A program made the translations under genes and the position numbers. Of a stretch of DNA of 50,282 nt, positions 27,041 to 37,387 are shown one piece after another. Numbering within the stretch: position 1 is the stretch's first letter; each line of letters opens with the position of its first letter. This DNA comes from Psychromonas sp. SP041. Lineage in GTDB: Bacteria; Pseudomonadota; Gammaproteobacteria; Enterobacterales; Psychromonadaceae. The stretch spans positions 1 through 50,282 of the forward strand of contig NZ_CBRF02000035.1 in assembly GCF_000470315.2 (NCBI RefSeq), read 5' to 3'. The notes under the pieces are model-generated. The model saw only the letters and a list, made by a program, of their open reading frames with translations, was not told the origin of the DNA and did not search any database.

Positions 27041-27826
27041 TTAAATGTCTAAAAATAAAGGACCGCAAGCAGGTCTTGGTAAATGAAATTGTTCTGGGTA
27101 ATCCACCTCAACGAGATATAAACCACCTGGTTTAGCGGTTGCTGCCGCTTTTGATCTGTCTTTATAAGTAAGCAAAGTACCTAACCAATCAACAGGTTGT
27201 TTGCCTTGCCCTACTTCAATTAAACTACCCGCAATATTACGCACCATGTGGTGTAAAAAGGCATTAGCTTTAATATCAATAATAATAAAGTCACTGCGTC
27301 GTGTAATATTTAAATATTCAATAGTACGGACTGGGCTGTTAGCTTGGCAATGTAATGCTCTAAAAGAAGTAAAGTCATGTTGTCCAACTATAAATTGCCC
27401 TGCTTGCTGCATTATATCGGCGTCTAAATCACAATGATAATGGCTCAAACCTTTACTGAGAATACCTGGACGGTAAACACCATTATAAATAATGTAACGA
27501 TAACGACGCGCAGTTGCACTGAATCGCGCATGAAATGAATCATCAACTTCTTTAACCCAACGCACGGCTATATCACCGGGTAATTTAGCATTCACACCTA
27601 ATGTCCAAGCACTCACTTGTCGATCTGAATCGGTATCAAAATGAACAATTTGTCCTGTACCGTGAACACCAGCATCGGTTCTACCTGCACAATTAACCGT
27701 TACGGGATGGTTTGCAATATTAGATAATGCTTTTTCTAGCTCTTCTTGAACAGAATTAACTTCTTTTTGTCTTTGCCAACCATAATAATTAGCACCATCG
27801 TATTCAATACCTAAAGCTATGCGCAT
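27041..27826 (-). CDS. truA: tRNA pseudouridine(38-40) synthase
   Basis: This 261-residue enzyme isomerises uridines 38-40 in the anticodon arm. [12 protein letters not shown] contains the catalytic Asp, and YRYIIYNG and [18 protein letters not shown] are family motifs. It is the first gene of the truA-folC-dedD-cvpA-purF cluster. Confidence 0.97.
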   Translation of the reverse strand: MRIALGIEYDGANYYGWQRQKEVNSVQEELEKALSNIANHPVTVNCAGRTDAGVHGTGQIVHFDTDSDRQVSAWTLGVNAKLPGDIAVRWVKEVDDSFHARFSATARRYRYIIYNGVYRPGILSKGLSHYHCDLDADIMQQAGQFIVGQHDFTSFRALHCQANSPVRTIEYLNITRRSDFIIIDIKANAFLHHMVRNIAGSLIEVGQGKQPVDWLGTLLTYKDRSKAAATAKPGGLYLVEVDYPEQFHLPRPACGPLFLDI

Positions 27827-27952
27827 TTGAAACCATCCTTTGAAAAAACGCTAGTATATACAAATGTTTAAAAATTTAAACCAGCAACAAGATGTTAGGT
27901 ATGAACAACACTGTTAGTCGCTGAAAAATCAATCAATAAATTGAAGATATAA

Positions 27953-27977
27953 AAATGGCAGCCTTGGCTGCCATTTA
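27953..27977 (-). terminator. Terminator after topA
   Basis: Stem AATGGCAGCC / GGCTGCCATT with a 2-nt loop and T-rich flank on the minus strand, 17 bp past the topA stop. Confidence 0.85.
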
Positions 27978-27993
27978 AAGAAAGTGTAAAAGA

Positions 27994-30654
27994 CTACTTT
28001 TTAGCTTTCGCTTTTTTAGCCACTTTCTTTTTAGGGATGTCTTCTACCCATTTATTATCAATATATTTAGCAGTCCAACCCGTTGCTTTTTTATCAATTT
28101 CGGTCATAACATATTGTTCTTTATTTTTACGACTATAACGAACAACAGCGAGATTCCCTTCAGGATCTTTTTGAGGAGCATCAGCTAAGTAATAGAATTT
28201 TTCTGAAATTCTATCACGGAATTTAGCTAATTCGATCACTTTAGGCGCACGCGTTTCACGAGAACGCGGGAAAGTACTTGCTGCTAAAAAGATACCTGCA
28301 GCACCATCACGTAGAATGAAATAAGCATCGCTTTGTTCACACTCTAATTCAGGTAAATGCACTGCATCTTCTTTTGGCGGAGCAACTTCACCACTTCGTA
28401 ATATCTTACGTGTGTTTTTACATTCTTCATTGGTGCAATCCATGTATTTACCAAAGCGGCCATCTTTAAGCTGCATATCAGTGCCACATTTATCACATTC
28501 AACAATCGGACCGTCGTAACCTTTGATTTTAAACTCACCAACTTCAACCGTATGACCATCACACAGTGGATTATTACCACAAACGTGTAGTTTACGTGTC
28601 TCGTCGATTAAGTAGCTATCCATTGCGGTGTCGCACTTAGGACAACGATGTTTCGCCATTAAAGCAGCCGTTTCAAGATCTTCAGAACTTAGAAGATCTT
28701 CAACTTCTTCACCATCAACTAAGTTAATCGTGGTTTTACAACGTTCTTTCGGTGGTAATGCATAACCAGAACACCCTAAGAAAACACCAGTACTCGCCGT
28801 ACGAATGCCCATAGGACGATCACATGTTGGACAAGCTACTTCGTCAATAATAACAGGATCATTAAGACGCATTCCGCCATCTTCAACAGGTAATTCAGCT
28901 TGATCAAGTTGTGTTGTTAAATTCTTGTAGAATCTATCTAACTCTTTATGCCAATCCGCATTACCTTCTGCAATGGCATCTAACTTTTCTTCCATTGCTT
29001 TAGTAAAATCGTAACTCATTAAATCGGTGAAATTTTCAGTTAAACGGTCTGTCACGATTTCACCCATTTTAACTGCAAAGAAACGACGTTTATCGACTTT
29101 CACATAACCACGATCTTGAATGGTTGAAATAATACTTGCGTAAGTTGATGGTCGGCCAATACCTTGTTTTTCTAATTCTTTAACCAATGCAGCTTCAGAG
29201 AAACGGGCAGGTGGTTTAGTAAAGTGTTGTAGCGGCTCTAGTTCAACTAATGTTAATTCTTCACCCACTTTTAAATCAGGTAGATGAATTTCATCGGCTT
29301 TACTTTTTGTTACTGGCTGTGCTTTTGTCCAACCTGCGAAACGTAATGTACGTCCTTTAGCGCGAAGCTTGTAATCACCTGCTTCAATAACTAATGTTGA
29401 TGAATCATATAACGCAGGTAGCATTTGACATGCTAGAAATTGGCGCCAAATAAGTTCATATAAACGTTTTGCATCTTTGTCTGTAACATCGATTAATTCA
29501 GCACGCTGTGAAACATCCGAAGGACGGATTGCTTCATGGGCTTCTTGAGCCCCTGCTTTACTACTGTATGACATTGCATTTTCTGGTAAATAATTACTAC
29601 CAAATTCTTTTTCAATAAATTCACGCGCCGATGCCACAGCATCCTTACTTAAATTAGTTGAATCGGTACGCATGTAAGTAATGTAACCTGCTTCATACAA
29701 ACGTTGAGCAAGCATCATGGTTTTCTTAACACCAAAACCCAAACGTGTACTCGCGGCTTGTTGCAAAGTTGAAGTGATAAATGGCGCACTTGCTTTACTG
29801 GTTGTTGGTTTATCTTCACGAGAATGCAGCTTATAAGTCGCATCTTTTAATGCTTCTACTGCAACTGATGTTTCTTGCTCATTAACAGGCGCAAAGGTTT
29901 TATCATTTTGTTTATAAACTTCTAAACGTAAAGAGGTTTTGTCTTGTGAGATAGTTTGAGCATGAAGGTCCCAAAACTCTACAGGGTTAAATGCTTTGAT
30001 TAAACGTTCACGTTCAACCAACAATTTAACAGCCACAGACTGAACTCGGCCAGCAGATAAGCCTCGCGCTACTTTTTTCCAAAGTAATGGTGAAACCATA
30101 AAGCCAACTAATCGGTCCAAGAAACGACGTGTTTGTTGTGCATTGACACCATCGACATTTAATTCCGTAGGGTGTTTAAAAGCTTCTTGAATAGCAGTTT
30201 CTGTTATTTCGTTAAAGACCACACGTTGATATTTGCTGTGATCGCCACCTAAAATTTCTCTAAGGTGCCAAGCGATTGCTTCCCCCTCTCTATCCAAATC
30301 GGTTGCGAGATAGATAGTGGGAGCATCTTCAGCAAGTTTTAATAATTCATCAACAACTTTTTCTTTGCCGGGTAATATCTCGTAATTTGCAGCCCAGTTA
30401 TTTTTCGGGTCTATACCCATTCGAGTAACTAACGCAGCTTGTGTTCTTTTTGCTGTTTCTTTTGCTTTTTGTGCGGGGGTTAAACCAGCTAAAGATTTTT
30501 TCTTTTTAGCATCGATAGATTTTTTAGCACTACCACTTGTTGGTAAATCACGTACGTGTCCAACACTTGATTTTACAATAAAATCTTTGCCTAAATATTT
30601 ATTGATTGTTTTTGCTTTGGCAGGTGATTCTACGATAACCAGAGATTTGCTCAT
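27994..30654 (-). CDS. topA: DNA topoisomerase I
   Basis: This 886-residue type IA topoisomerase relaxes negative supercoils. The Toprim domain starts [14 protein letters not shown] and has the metal site [12 protein letters not shown] (119-130). The catalytic tyrosine is Tyr327 in [11 protein letters not shown]. The C-terminus carries several four-cysteine zinc ribbons ([24 protein letters not shown]) followed by a lysine-rich tail. Length and layout match E. coli TopA. It is transcribed alone. Confidence 0.98.
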   Translation of the reverse strand: MSKSLVIVESPAKAKTINKYLGKDFIVKSSVGHVRDLPTSGSAKKSIDAKKKKSLAGLTPAQKAKETAKRTQAALVTRMGIDPKNNWAANYEILPGKEKVVDELLKLAEDAPTIYLATDLDREGEAIAWHLREILGGDHSKYQRVVFNEITETAIQEAFKHPTELNVDGVNAQQTRRFLDRLVGFMVSPLLWKKVARGLSAGRVQSVAVKLLVERERLIKAFNPVEFWDLHAQTISQDKTSLRLEVYKQNDKTFAPVNEQETSVAVEALKDATYKLHSREDKPTTSKASAPFITSTLQQAASTRLGFGVKKTMMLAQRLYEAGYITYMRTDSTNLSKDAVASAREFIEKEFGSNYLPENAMSYSSKAGAQEAHEAIRPSDVSQRAELIDVTDKDAKRLYELIWRQFLACQMLPALYDSSTLVIEAGDYKLRAKGRTLRFAGWTKAQPVTKSKADEIHLPDLKVGEELTLVELEPLQHFTKPPARFSEAALVKELEKQGIGRPSTYASIISTIQDRGYVKVDKRRFFAVKMGEIVTDRLTENFTDLMSYDFTKAMEEKLDAIAEGNADWHKELDRFYKNLTTQLDQAELPVEDGGMRLNDPVIIDEVACPTCDRPMGIRTASTGVFLGCSGYALPPKERCKTTINLVDGEEVEDLLSSEDLETAALMAKHRCPKCDTAMDSYLIDETRKLHVCGNNPLCDGHTVEVGEFKIKGYDGPIVECDKCGTDMQLKDGRFGKYMDCTNEECKNTRKILRSGEVAPPKEDAVHLPELECEQSDAYFILRDGAAGIFLAASTFPRSRETRAPKVIELAKFRDRISEKFYYLADAPQKDPEGNLAVVRYSRKNKEQYVMTEIDKKATGWTAKYIDNKWVEDIPKKKVAKKAKAKK

Positions 30655-30785
30655 ATTGCTTTAGTACCTAATAAATAGTCTGTTTCAGAAAGAATGTTAA
30701 CTCGTCCAATGAATTTCTCTTTTTTATATAATCCAAAGTTTTAACTAATAGCAACCTATTTCTTTTATTTTTGGAAGATACAAAT

Positions 30786-30816
30786 AAAAAGCCGACTCGT
30801 TAAAAGTCGGCTTTTT
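30786..30816 (-). terminator. Terminator after sohB
   Basis: Perfect 12-bp stem AAAAAGCCGACT / AGTCGGCTTTTT with a 7-nt loop, 22 bp past the sohB stop. Confidence 0.9.
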
Positions 30817-30837
30817 AACATATTTTAATGCATAACG

Positions 30838-31887
30838 TTATTTAAACATTCTTGATACATTCGTTTGCATTATAGTTAAAAAACTGGATTCTACAGACGA
30901 AGCGACACTTTTTCCTATTTTTTCAGCTAATTTTTTACTTTTTTGGTAACGAACTTGCACAATATGTCTAGAATCGAGCTGTTCTAGTAGATAATCATCA
31001 CTTGTTTGAATTTTATCAACGAGTTCCAAATCTAACGCCTGTGAACCGTACCAGTGCTCACCGGTTGCAATTTTATCAATATTCAATTGTGGACGATGTT
31101 CGCTCACAAAATGTTTAAATAACTGATGTGTTTCTTCTAACTCTTGCTTGAATTTCTCACGACCCAAATCATCATTTTCACCAAACATAGTTAACGTTCG
31201 TTTGTATTGACCCGCAGTGAGTTGTTCAAACTCAACATCATGTTTTTTAAGTAATTTATTAAAATTAGGGATTTGAGCAATGACACCAATTGAACCAATA
31301 ATAGAAAAAGGTGCGGCGATAACTTTGTCTGCAACACAAGCCATCATATAACCACCACTTGCCGCCACTTTATCAACTGAAATAGTAAGTGGAATATTTT
31401 TATCTTTTAAACGTTGTAATTGTGATGCTGCCAGTCCGTAGCCATGGACCATACCACCGCCACTTTCTAGGCGTACAAACACTTCATCTTTCTCAGATGC
31501 CACGCTTATGATAGCAGTGACTTCTTCACGTAATGACGCGACTTCTTTTGCGTCAATGCTTCCTTTGAAATCAACCACATAAAGTTGTGGTGAGTTTTCA
31601 GGTTGTGACGTTTTACCTGCAGATTTCTTTTCTTCTTTTTGCTTTATTTTAAGTGCTTTTTTATCTTCTTTTTGTTTTGCTTTTAACTGTGCAGAGGTTA
31701 ATAATTGTTCTGATATAGATTTTTTTGTATCGTTAATTTGTTCGGATAAATCTGTTATTTCTAACTCACCTTTTTTGGCTTTTTGTTTACTGGTTAAAGC
31801 TATAATTGCAATTAAAATAGCAACAATAGTAATAACAAATGTAATAGCTTTGGCTAAAAATAGCCCGTACTGCAATAAATAATCCAA
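30838..31887 (-). CDS. sohB: Inner membrane S49 protease SohB
   Basis: This 349-residue protein has N-terminal hydrophobic helices (about 5-31), then a highly charged Lys/Gln/Glu coiled segment (36-92) and a single S49 peptidase domain. The Ser-Lys dyad is visible as Ser177 in AASGGYMMA and Lys229 in AGQYKRTLT. SohB is a periplasm-facing relative of SppA. A second S49 peptidase, SppA, is encoded at 47010. Confidence 0.94.
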   Translation of the reverse strand: MDYLLQYGLFLAKAITFVITIVAILIAIIALTSKQKAKKGELEITDLSEQINDTKKSISEQLLTSAQLKAKQKEDKKALKIKQKEEKKSAGKTSQPENSPQLYVVDFKGSIDAKEVASLREEVTAIISVASEKDEVFVRLESGGGMVHGYGLAASQLQRLKDKNIPLTISVDKVAASGGYMMACVADKVIAAPFSIIGSIGVIAQIPNFNKLLKKHDVEFEQLTAGQYKRTLTMFGENDDLGREKFKQELEETHQLFKHFVSEHRPQLNIDKIATGEHWYGSQALDLELVDKIQTSDDYLLEQLDSRHIVQVRYQKSKKLAEKIGKSVASSVESSFLTIMQTNVSRMFK

Positions 31888-32013
31888 AATAAATCCTCTT
31901 TATATAATATATGCGCTTATCATGACAAAAAATGTCCCAACGTACAAAAGAGTTTGAGTGTTTTTTTTAAAAAAAAGTTATCATGCCACTTTTTACTGAG
32001 AAGAGACTATTAA

Positions 32014-32748
32014 ATGGATTACATTGCACCTGATAATTTATTGGCAGATAAAACTATCCTGATCACTGGCGCAGGGGCTGGTATTGGCAAAGCACTCGCA
32101 ATCAAATGTGCTGAATTGGGCGCGAATGTGATCCTATTAGGAAAAACAGTTAAGAAGCTAGAAGCTGTCTACGATCAAATTGAAGCATTAAATAAAAAAT
32201 CTGCGGCTATTTTACCTGTAGACCTAAATGGTGCCACTGAAGAGCATTATCGTGATATGGCCGATACGATATTACGTGAATATGGAAAGTTAGATGGGTT
32301 GGTACATAATGCAAGCCACCTGGGTGTACTAAGTCCTTTCATACAAATTGAAAATACAATGTGGAATGAGGTGATGCAAACAAACCTTAACGCCGCATTT
32401 TTAATGACTAAACATTTAATTCCTGTGTTAGAAAAAGCTCAAAATGCCAGTACTATCTTTACTACGTCAAGTGTCGGTCTAAAAAGTCGAGCGTACTGGG
32501 GGCCATACAGCGTTTCTAAGTTCGCAACGGAAGGTATGATGCAATGCGTGGCTGATGAATATGAAAATAGCTCTCTGCGCTTTAATGCGATTAATCCGGG
32601 CGCAACTAAAACTGCAATGCGAGCAAGTGCCTACCCTGCTGAAGATGTCAGTTTACTTAAAACACCAGAACAAATTTTAGCGGTGTATTTATATTTATTA
32701 GGAAATGACAGCATTAAAGTAACAGGGCAACGATTCAACGCTCAGTGA
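32014..32748 (+). CDS. yciK: YciK-family short-chain dehydrogenase
   Basis: This 244-residue SDR starts DYIAPDNLLADKTILITGAG, the YciK signature. TGAGAGIG (18-25) binds the dinucleotide. The catalytic triad is Ser152/153, Tyr165 and Lys169 (YSVSK). The substrate of YciK is not established. Divergent from sohB, as yciK is in E. coli near topA. Confidence 0.93.
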   Translation: MDYIAPDNLLADKTILITGAGAGIGKALAIKCAELGANVILLGKTVKKLEAVYDQIEALNKKSAAILPVDLNGATEEHYRDMADTILREYGKLDGLVHNASHLGVLSPFIQIENTMWNEVMQTNLNAAFLMTKHLIPVLEKAQNASTIFTTSSVGLKSRAYWGPYSVSKFATEGMMQCVADEYENSSLRFNAINPGATKTAMRASAYPAEDVSLLKTPEQILAVYLYLLGNDSIKVTGQRFNAQ

Positions 32749-32847
32749 GTCGACTATACTAGAATGAATCATTCTCATCCCCGACATGTTTTTTTGGTAT
32801 TTTTTAGTGGCATGGGATTAAAGTAGTTACTTTTTGACAGACAAACA

Positions 32848-32868
32848 AAAAGGCAGCTAGGCTGCCTT
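32848..32868. terminator. Bidirectional terminator between yciK and lpxM
   Basis: Stem AAGGCAGC / GCTGCCTT with a 3-nt loop between convergent genes. A-run on the left and TTATTT on the right support both directions. Confidence 0.85.
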
Positions 32869-32904
32869 ATTTAGTAAATAAGAGAGTGCGACAAACTTTA
32901 GTGG

Positions 32905-33870
32905 TTACTTATATATTTTTAACCCTTCCTCAGGCCTTGTCTTAAATAATTTTAGCGTCCACATATATTGCGCTCTATTTTCATTGATCACCTTCTCGAT
33001 CGCTGCATTCATTAAATCCGTATCTTGCTGTTCATCACCACTTGGAATCGCTTTTAAAGGCGCATGGCAAATCACATCAACTTTACCTGTTTTAGCGTTA
33101 TAAGATGTATAAGTAGGAATAACCACGGCACGCCCTAATTTAGCTAAACGTCCAATTACTGGCAGTGTTGCTTTTTGAGTGGCATAAAATGGTGAGAAAA
33201 GACTGCTATCACGCCCATGATCTTCATCGGGTAAATAATAAAAATGTGCTTTATCTCGTAAACTCTTAATACAAGGTTTTAAACCTTCACTACGATGATA
33301 AAGTGTCCCTTTGTCATTTAATCGACTAAAACGCGTTCGGTAATTGGTAACAAACCAATCAAAAATTGGATTTTTATAATCATTGAACATGCTAGATAAA
33401 GGATAACCACGAGCAGAAATAGCAGCGACACCAGCAAAATCAACACCATAACAATGTGGCGCTAAAAAGATGATTGCTTGGCCTTCACTTTCTGCCTCTT
33501 TTACAAAGTGTTCTCCGATAAAATTAATACGTTTATATAAAAATGATTTACTTCTGAATGCAATTTCACCTAAGGAAAATGCTATTTGGGCAACTGAACG
33601 AAAGTTTTCACGCATCAGCGCATCTTTTTCGAGTTCAGTATATTCAGGAAAACATAAACCAATATTGATAAATGCAATTTTTTTACGTTTCTTCAAAAAA
33701 TTTGCGTTATAGAGTTTATCTGCGAGCCATGCTGCAACTTTATCTCTTACAGAAACAGGAATGTAACTACAAATAAATAATAAAGCTAATAGTAACCAAG
33801 TCACCCAGTATTTTGGAAGAAAATGCTTTGCTTTAAGTGATGTATCGAAACGAGAGTTATATTGGGTCAT
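32905..33870 (-). CDS. lpxM: Lipid A late acyltransferase, LpxM (MsbB) type
   Basis: This 321-residue membrane-anchored acyltransferase adds the last secondary acyl chain to Kdo2-lipid A on the inner face of the inner membrane. One N-terminal helix lies at about 22-40. The HX4D catalytic motif is His139-Asp144 (APHCYGVD). FYYLPDEDHG and SLFSPFYATQKATLP are closer to LpxM than to LpxL/LpxP. ATG follows AGGTCTAACT. It ends convergent with yciK. Confidence 0.9.
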   Translation of the reverse strand: MTQYNSRFDTSLKAKHFLPKYWVTWLLLALLFICSYIPVSVRDKVAAWLADKLYNANFLKKRKKIAFINIGLCFPEYTELEKDALMRENFRSVAQIAFSLGEIAFRSKSFLYKRINFIGEHFVKEAESEGQAIIFLAPHCYGVDFAGVAAISARGYPLSSMFNDYKNPIFDWFVTNYRTRFSRLNDKGTLYHRSEGLKPCIKSLRDKAHFYYLPDEDHGRDSSLFSPFYATQKATLPVIGRLAKLGRAVVIPTYTSYNAKTGKVDVICHAPLKAIPSGDEQQDTDLMNAAIEKVINENRAQYMWTLKLFKTRPEEGLKIYK

Positions 33871-33918
33871 AGTTAGACCTTTAAGAGCTTAGGATGATTG
33901 TATTATATATAGATATTT

Positions 33919-34036
33919 GGGTGGGTGGTAGACCTCCCAGCAAACTCTCGGCACTTGAATCACCTACTATGGCTGCTGCCTTCCGGCTCTGACCAGGTTA
34001 ATAAGTTATCAATGCGAGAAACCAAGAGGCCTACCA
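33919..34036 (-). ncRNA. ffs: 4.5S RNA, signal recognition particle RNA
   Basis: On the minus strand the conserved SRP domain IV core is plain: CCTGGTCAGAGCCGGAAGGC with the GGAA tetraloop, then AGCAGCCATAG of the asymmetric loop that binds Ffh. The ends pair as TGGTAGGCCTC with GAGGTCTACCA (one G-U), closing a single long hairpin of about 118 nt, as in other gammaproteobacterial 4.5S RNAs (114 nt in E. coli). It targets nascent membrane proteins with Ffh. The exact 3' end in the CACCC tail is approximate. Confidence 0.96.
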
Positions 34037-34044
34037 TTGTCACT

Positions 34045-34068
34045 GCATCAAGCCTTAACACTTGATGC
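34045..34068 (-). other. Hairpin in the predicted 5' leader of the 4.5S RNA precursor
   Basis: Perfect 8-bp arms GCATCAAG / CTTGATGC around an 8-nt loop, lying between the predicted transcription start and mature 5' end. In E. coli the 4.5S precursor has a leader of about 24 nt removed by RNase P; here the leader would be about 30 nt and mostly hairpin. Confidence 0.7.
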
Positions 34069-34073
34069 GAGGA

Positions 34074-34101
34074 ATTATACGTAAGCAGAAATATAATTCA
34101 A
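34074..34101 (-). promoter_or_regulatory. ffs promoter
   Basis: Minus strand TTGAAT (34101-34096), 16-bp spacer, TATAAT (34079-34074), giving a start near 34067, at the edge of the leader hairpin. Confidence 0.8.
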
Positions 34102-34518
34102 TAGGTAAATGAGTAATATACGTCTAAGCGATTAAATAGTCAGCGATTTTAGTTAATATTATTCAATATTGTTGTTCGATATAAAAATAAATAACGTAAT
34201 CGTTGTTAAAACAAACAAGTAATCTGAGTACAGTAATGTTTGGTTCCAAAGATGAGTAGAATTTAAATTGCTTTCATCTCATTCAAGGATTGAATTAATG
34301 AAATGTATTAATCAGAAAAAGAAAATAATTATTTACAACAAGGACCTTAAAATAAAGAATAGTTTATGAGCAAAACGGAGATATTAAAGCACGAAAAATG
34401 AAGATGTAATAATTGAAGAGCAAATGAGAAATAAAATTTAAAAAGAAAGGATGGTAGGAAACCACCCTTCTAAATTAAGGACAAATATTAAATTGCTATA
34501 TTCAGACTAAAACTAGCA
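34102..34518. other. Gene-free interval between ffs and pssA
   Basis: AT-rich; contains the pssA terminator hairpin (34447-34469). I see no gene or repeat. Confidence 0.6.
34447..34469 (-). terminator. Terminator after pssA
   Basis: On the minus strand, GGGTGGT pairs with ACCATCC (one G-U) around a short loop, followed by CTTTCTTTTT. It is 50 bp past the pssA stop. Confidence 0.7.
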
Positions 34519-35868
34519 CTAAATAATTCCTTTAATAATTCTATCTGCTTTAACTCTTTTTAAACGAGAGATAAGCTGTTTCACTTTGTCTGGATAAGTT
34601 TCCATATCATCTATGTCATGATAACTTTCAACCAACCGCGTGTGAGAAAGAATATTGGTTAATTCTTCATTAAACTGAGTAGATAATTGTTTTTCTGGAT
34701 CGTCAATCAATAATCCATTTTCAAGATCTAAACGCCATGCTCTAGGGTTAAGGTTATGGCCTGTTAATAATGAAAAACGTTGGTCTGAATAAATACCTTT
34801 TAAATGGAAACTATTTGAATCATGTTTCCATAGATGTAACTTTAAGTGACCTTGCAAAATAGAAGTATGATGCTTCTTAGCAAAATTACGTAGGTTTACT
34901 TCATAAAGATAAGGTAAAGCGGAAATCGTTTTAAAGGGTTTATCTTCAGGAATATAAAAATCATTTGCGGTTTTATCGCCAACAACAATAGTAATATTAA
35001 CTTTACGCTTTAACAGTGCTGAGATATCTCGAGATAATGCAGTGGGTAAATTAAAGTAAGGCGTAAATAAAATCAATTCTTTTTCGGTAGAGTGAAAGAT
35101 AGCTCTAATCACTTTATTTAATAAGTTTTTCTTAGTACCGATTCCCGTAAGAGGTCTAACAGCCAAGCCATTGAATCCAATAGGGTCAAATCGATAGCCT
35201 GATAGTTTTAAGTTACGACTTAAGTTTTTATGTTCTTTTTTAAATTCATTGAACTTAGGTACAACAGGCGCATTGAGTTCTACAACTGCTTCACTATTGA
35301 TAATAACTTGTTGAATGTAGTCAACCATTGAATCAGCTAACGCACTATCTGTTATTAACCAATAACGGTCAAATCGATATCGATCCTGCTGATGAAGGTA
35401 AATATTGTTAATACTTGCACCACTATAAAAGACAACATCATCAAAAATAAAACCTTTTAAATGCTGTACACCAAAAAGTTCTTTTCTTTTAACGGGCAAA
35501 CCAATAATTTTAACGCCACGTCCTTTTAATGTAGCAACCTTCTGGTACCAAGTCGTATTAGTATCTCCGCCCTTTTCAGCACCAATTAAACCTCGTTGTG
35601 CACGATGAAAATCAATACAAACAGTAATATCCATTGAAGGGTGATTATTTTTTGCTTGATATAGCGCGTCTAAAACTTCTTCGCCTGCATCATCAGCTTC
35701 TAAATACAAAGCAGCAATATAGATACGTTTAGTGGCGGAATTGATCTGCTGAAATAACTCTGCTTTAAATGCCTTAGTCGTTAATAAGCATCTTACATTG
35801 TCTGCAGATATTGGAAGCTTTTTCAATTTTGTTAGAAATGAAAGGTTTTGATTAATTTTTTTACTCAT
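34519..35868 (-). CDS. pssA: CDP-diacylglycerol-serine O-phosphatidyltransferase (PLD type)
   Basis: This 449-residue enzyme makes phosphatidylserine, the precursor of phosphatidylethanolamine. It is of the E. coli type, a phospholipase-D relative and not the integral membrane form. The first HKD motif is His136-x-Lys138...Asp143 (HLKGFIFD); the second is His341-x-Lys343 (HLKLHLWKHD). It has no transmembrane helix, in line with the peripheral membrane location of the E. coli enzyme. Length agrees (451 in E. coli). Confidence 0.96.
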   Translation of the reverse strand: MSKKINQNLSFLTKLKKLPISADNVRCLLTTKAFKAELFQQINSATKRIYIAALYLEADDAGEEVLDALYQAKNNHPSMDITVCIDFHRAQRGLIGAEKGGDTNTTWYQKVATLKGRGVKIIGLPVKRKELFGVQHLKGFIFDDVVFYSGASINNIYLHQQDRYRFDRYWLITDSALADSMVDYIQQVIINSEAVVELNAPVVPKFNEFKKEHKNLSRNLKLSGYRFDPIGFNGLAVRPLTGIGTKKNLLNKVIRAIFHSTEKELILFTPYFNLPTALSRDISALLKRKVNITIVVGDKTANDFYIPEDKPFKTISALPYLYEVNLRNFAKKHHTSILQGHLKLHLWKHDSNSFHLKGIYSDQRFSLLTGHNLNPRAWRLDLENGLLIDDPEKQLSTQFNEELTNILSHTRLVESYHDIDDMETYPDKVKQLISRLKRVKADRIIKGII

Positions 35869-36058
35869 AAATCTCTATCATATTTTACCAACTTCACTAT
35901 TAAGTACTCTATTCGGATACAAGCTACGCTATAAAGTAAAGTATTGATATAGCAGTTATCTTCAAATAATTGAACGGACAACTACGTTAGCATTTATTTT
36001 TAGAAATAGTTAATCATTAACTATATAACAACTAAAAAGCAGTGAGTTTGATAACATT

Positions 36059-36088
36059 AAACCTAAGTGCATTAATGCACAAAGGTTT
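36059..36088 (-). terminator. Hairpin after the aminotransferase gene
   Basis: Symmetric structure AAACCT-AA-GTGCATTAATGCAC-AA-AGGTTT, 26 bp past the stop codon. The trailing T-tract is weak, so termination strength is uncertain. Confidence 0.65.
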
Positions 36089-36113
36089 AATGATTTAACA
36101 ACCAGAAGGTTAA

Positions 36114-37304
36114 TTAGATAACTTTAGCTAAAGCATCACATAATGGTTGCATATTATTTTTAGTCATTCCTGCTACAGAGATACGACCAGAACCTACAAT
36201 ATAAACTGCAAATTCTTCTTTTAATCTATTTACTTGCTCAACCGTTAAACCAGAAAAAGAGAACATACCTAGTTGGCGACTAATGAAACTAAAGTCACCT
36301 TTTACACCTTTTTCTTTTAACGTTGCAACAAATAAATCACGCATTTCTTGGATACGATTACGCATCTCAGCAACTTCTTGAACCCATTGCTTATAAAGCT
36401 CTGAGTCATTTAAAATAGTTGTTACAATCGCAGCACCGTGTGATGGAGGGTTTGAGTAATTAGAACGGATACCCGCTTTAATTTGGCTAAATGCACTGTC
36501 TGCAATATCACTGTCTTCTGCAACAAGGGTAATACCACCAACACGTTCGTTGTATAAACCAAAGTTTTTAGAGAATGAGTTAGCAATCAACAATTCTTTG
36601 TTATGCTTAGCAAAAGTACGTAAACCTTGTGCATCTTCTTCCACGCCATGTCCAAAACCTTGGTATGCGAAGTCGAAGAAGGGAATTGCGCCTAATTCAG
36701 CAGTTAGTTTTGCTAGCACTTCCCATTGTTCTGCTGTTGGGTCAATACCCGTTGGGTTATGACAACAACCATGGAACAGCACCATATCACCAGCTTCAAC
36801 AGATTGAAGCGAAGCAACCATTGCATCAAAATCTAAATCTTTAGTCTCTGCATCATAATAATCATACGCGACCACTTCTAAGCCAGATGTTTTGAATACA
36901 TTACCGTGATTAGCCCAAGTTGGATTACTTACCCAAATCTTTTTAATGCCTAATTTGCTCACTGCAAAATCAGCACCCGTACGTAATGCACCAGTACCAC
37001 CAGGTACTTGTGCTGTACGAGCACGCTTTGAAGTAATTATTTCAGCATTAGCACCGAATAATAATGTTTGAACAGCATCACCATAAGCTGCAATACCTTC
37101 GATGGTAAGGTAGCTTTTGGTCGTTTCTTCAGCAAGTAGACGTTTTTCAGCTTCTTTAACTGTCGCTAAAATTGGAGTTTGCCCCATTTCATTTTTATAG
37201 ATACCAACACCTAAGTTGATTTTATCTGTGCGGACGTCTTTTTTAAATGCATCTGTTAAACCGAGGATTGGATCTGCAGGTGCCATACTTACTTGTTCAA
37301 ACAT
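36114..37304 (-). CDS. aspC: Aspartate/aromatic aminotransferase, class I
   Basis: This 396-residue PLP enzyme of the AspC/TyrB subgroup transfers amino groups between aspartate or aromatic amino acids and 2-oxoglutarate. Visible are [14 protein letters not shown] near the N-terminus, [37 protein letters not shown] and the Schiff-base lysine in [15 protein letters not shown]. The C-terminal RISVAGM carries the substrate carboxylate arginine. AspC versus TyrB cannot be separated by eye, but length equals E. coli AspC (396). It lies 83 bp after the fumarase gene on the same strand. Confidence 0.93.
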   Translation of the reverse strand: MFEQVSMAPADPILGLTDAFKKDVRTDKINLGVGIYKNEMGQTPILATVKEAEKRLLAEETTKSYLTIEGIAAYGDAVQTLLFGANAEIITSKRARTAQVPGGTGALRTGADFAVSKLGIKKIWVSNPTWANHGNVFKTSGLEVVAYDYYDAETKDLDFDAMVASLQSVEAGDMVLFHGCCHNPTGIDPTAEQWEVLAKLTAELGAIPFFDFAYQGFGHGVEEDAQGLRTFAKHNKELLIANSFSKNFGLYNERVGGITLVAEDSDIADSAFSQIKAGIRSNYSNPPSHGAAIVTTILNDSELYKQWVQEVAEMRNRIQEMRDLFVATLKEKGVKGDFSFISRQLGMFSFSGLTVEQVNRLKEEFAVYIVGSGRISVAGMTKNNMQPLCDALAKVI

Positions 37305-37387
37305 ACTTATTCCTTTATGAATAATGAAAAATACTTACGTTGATGCTTTTATACCATCCTCACTATTTCAAGCAATCAATTTAGTAA

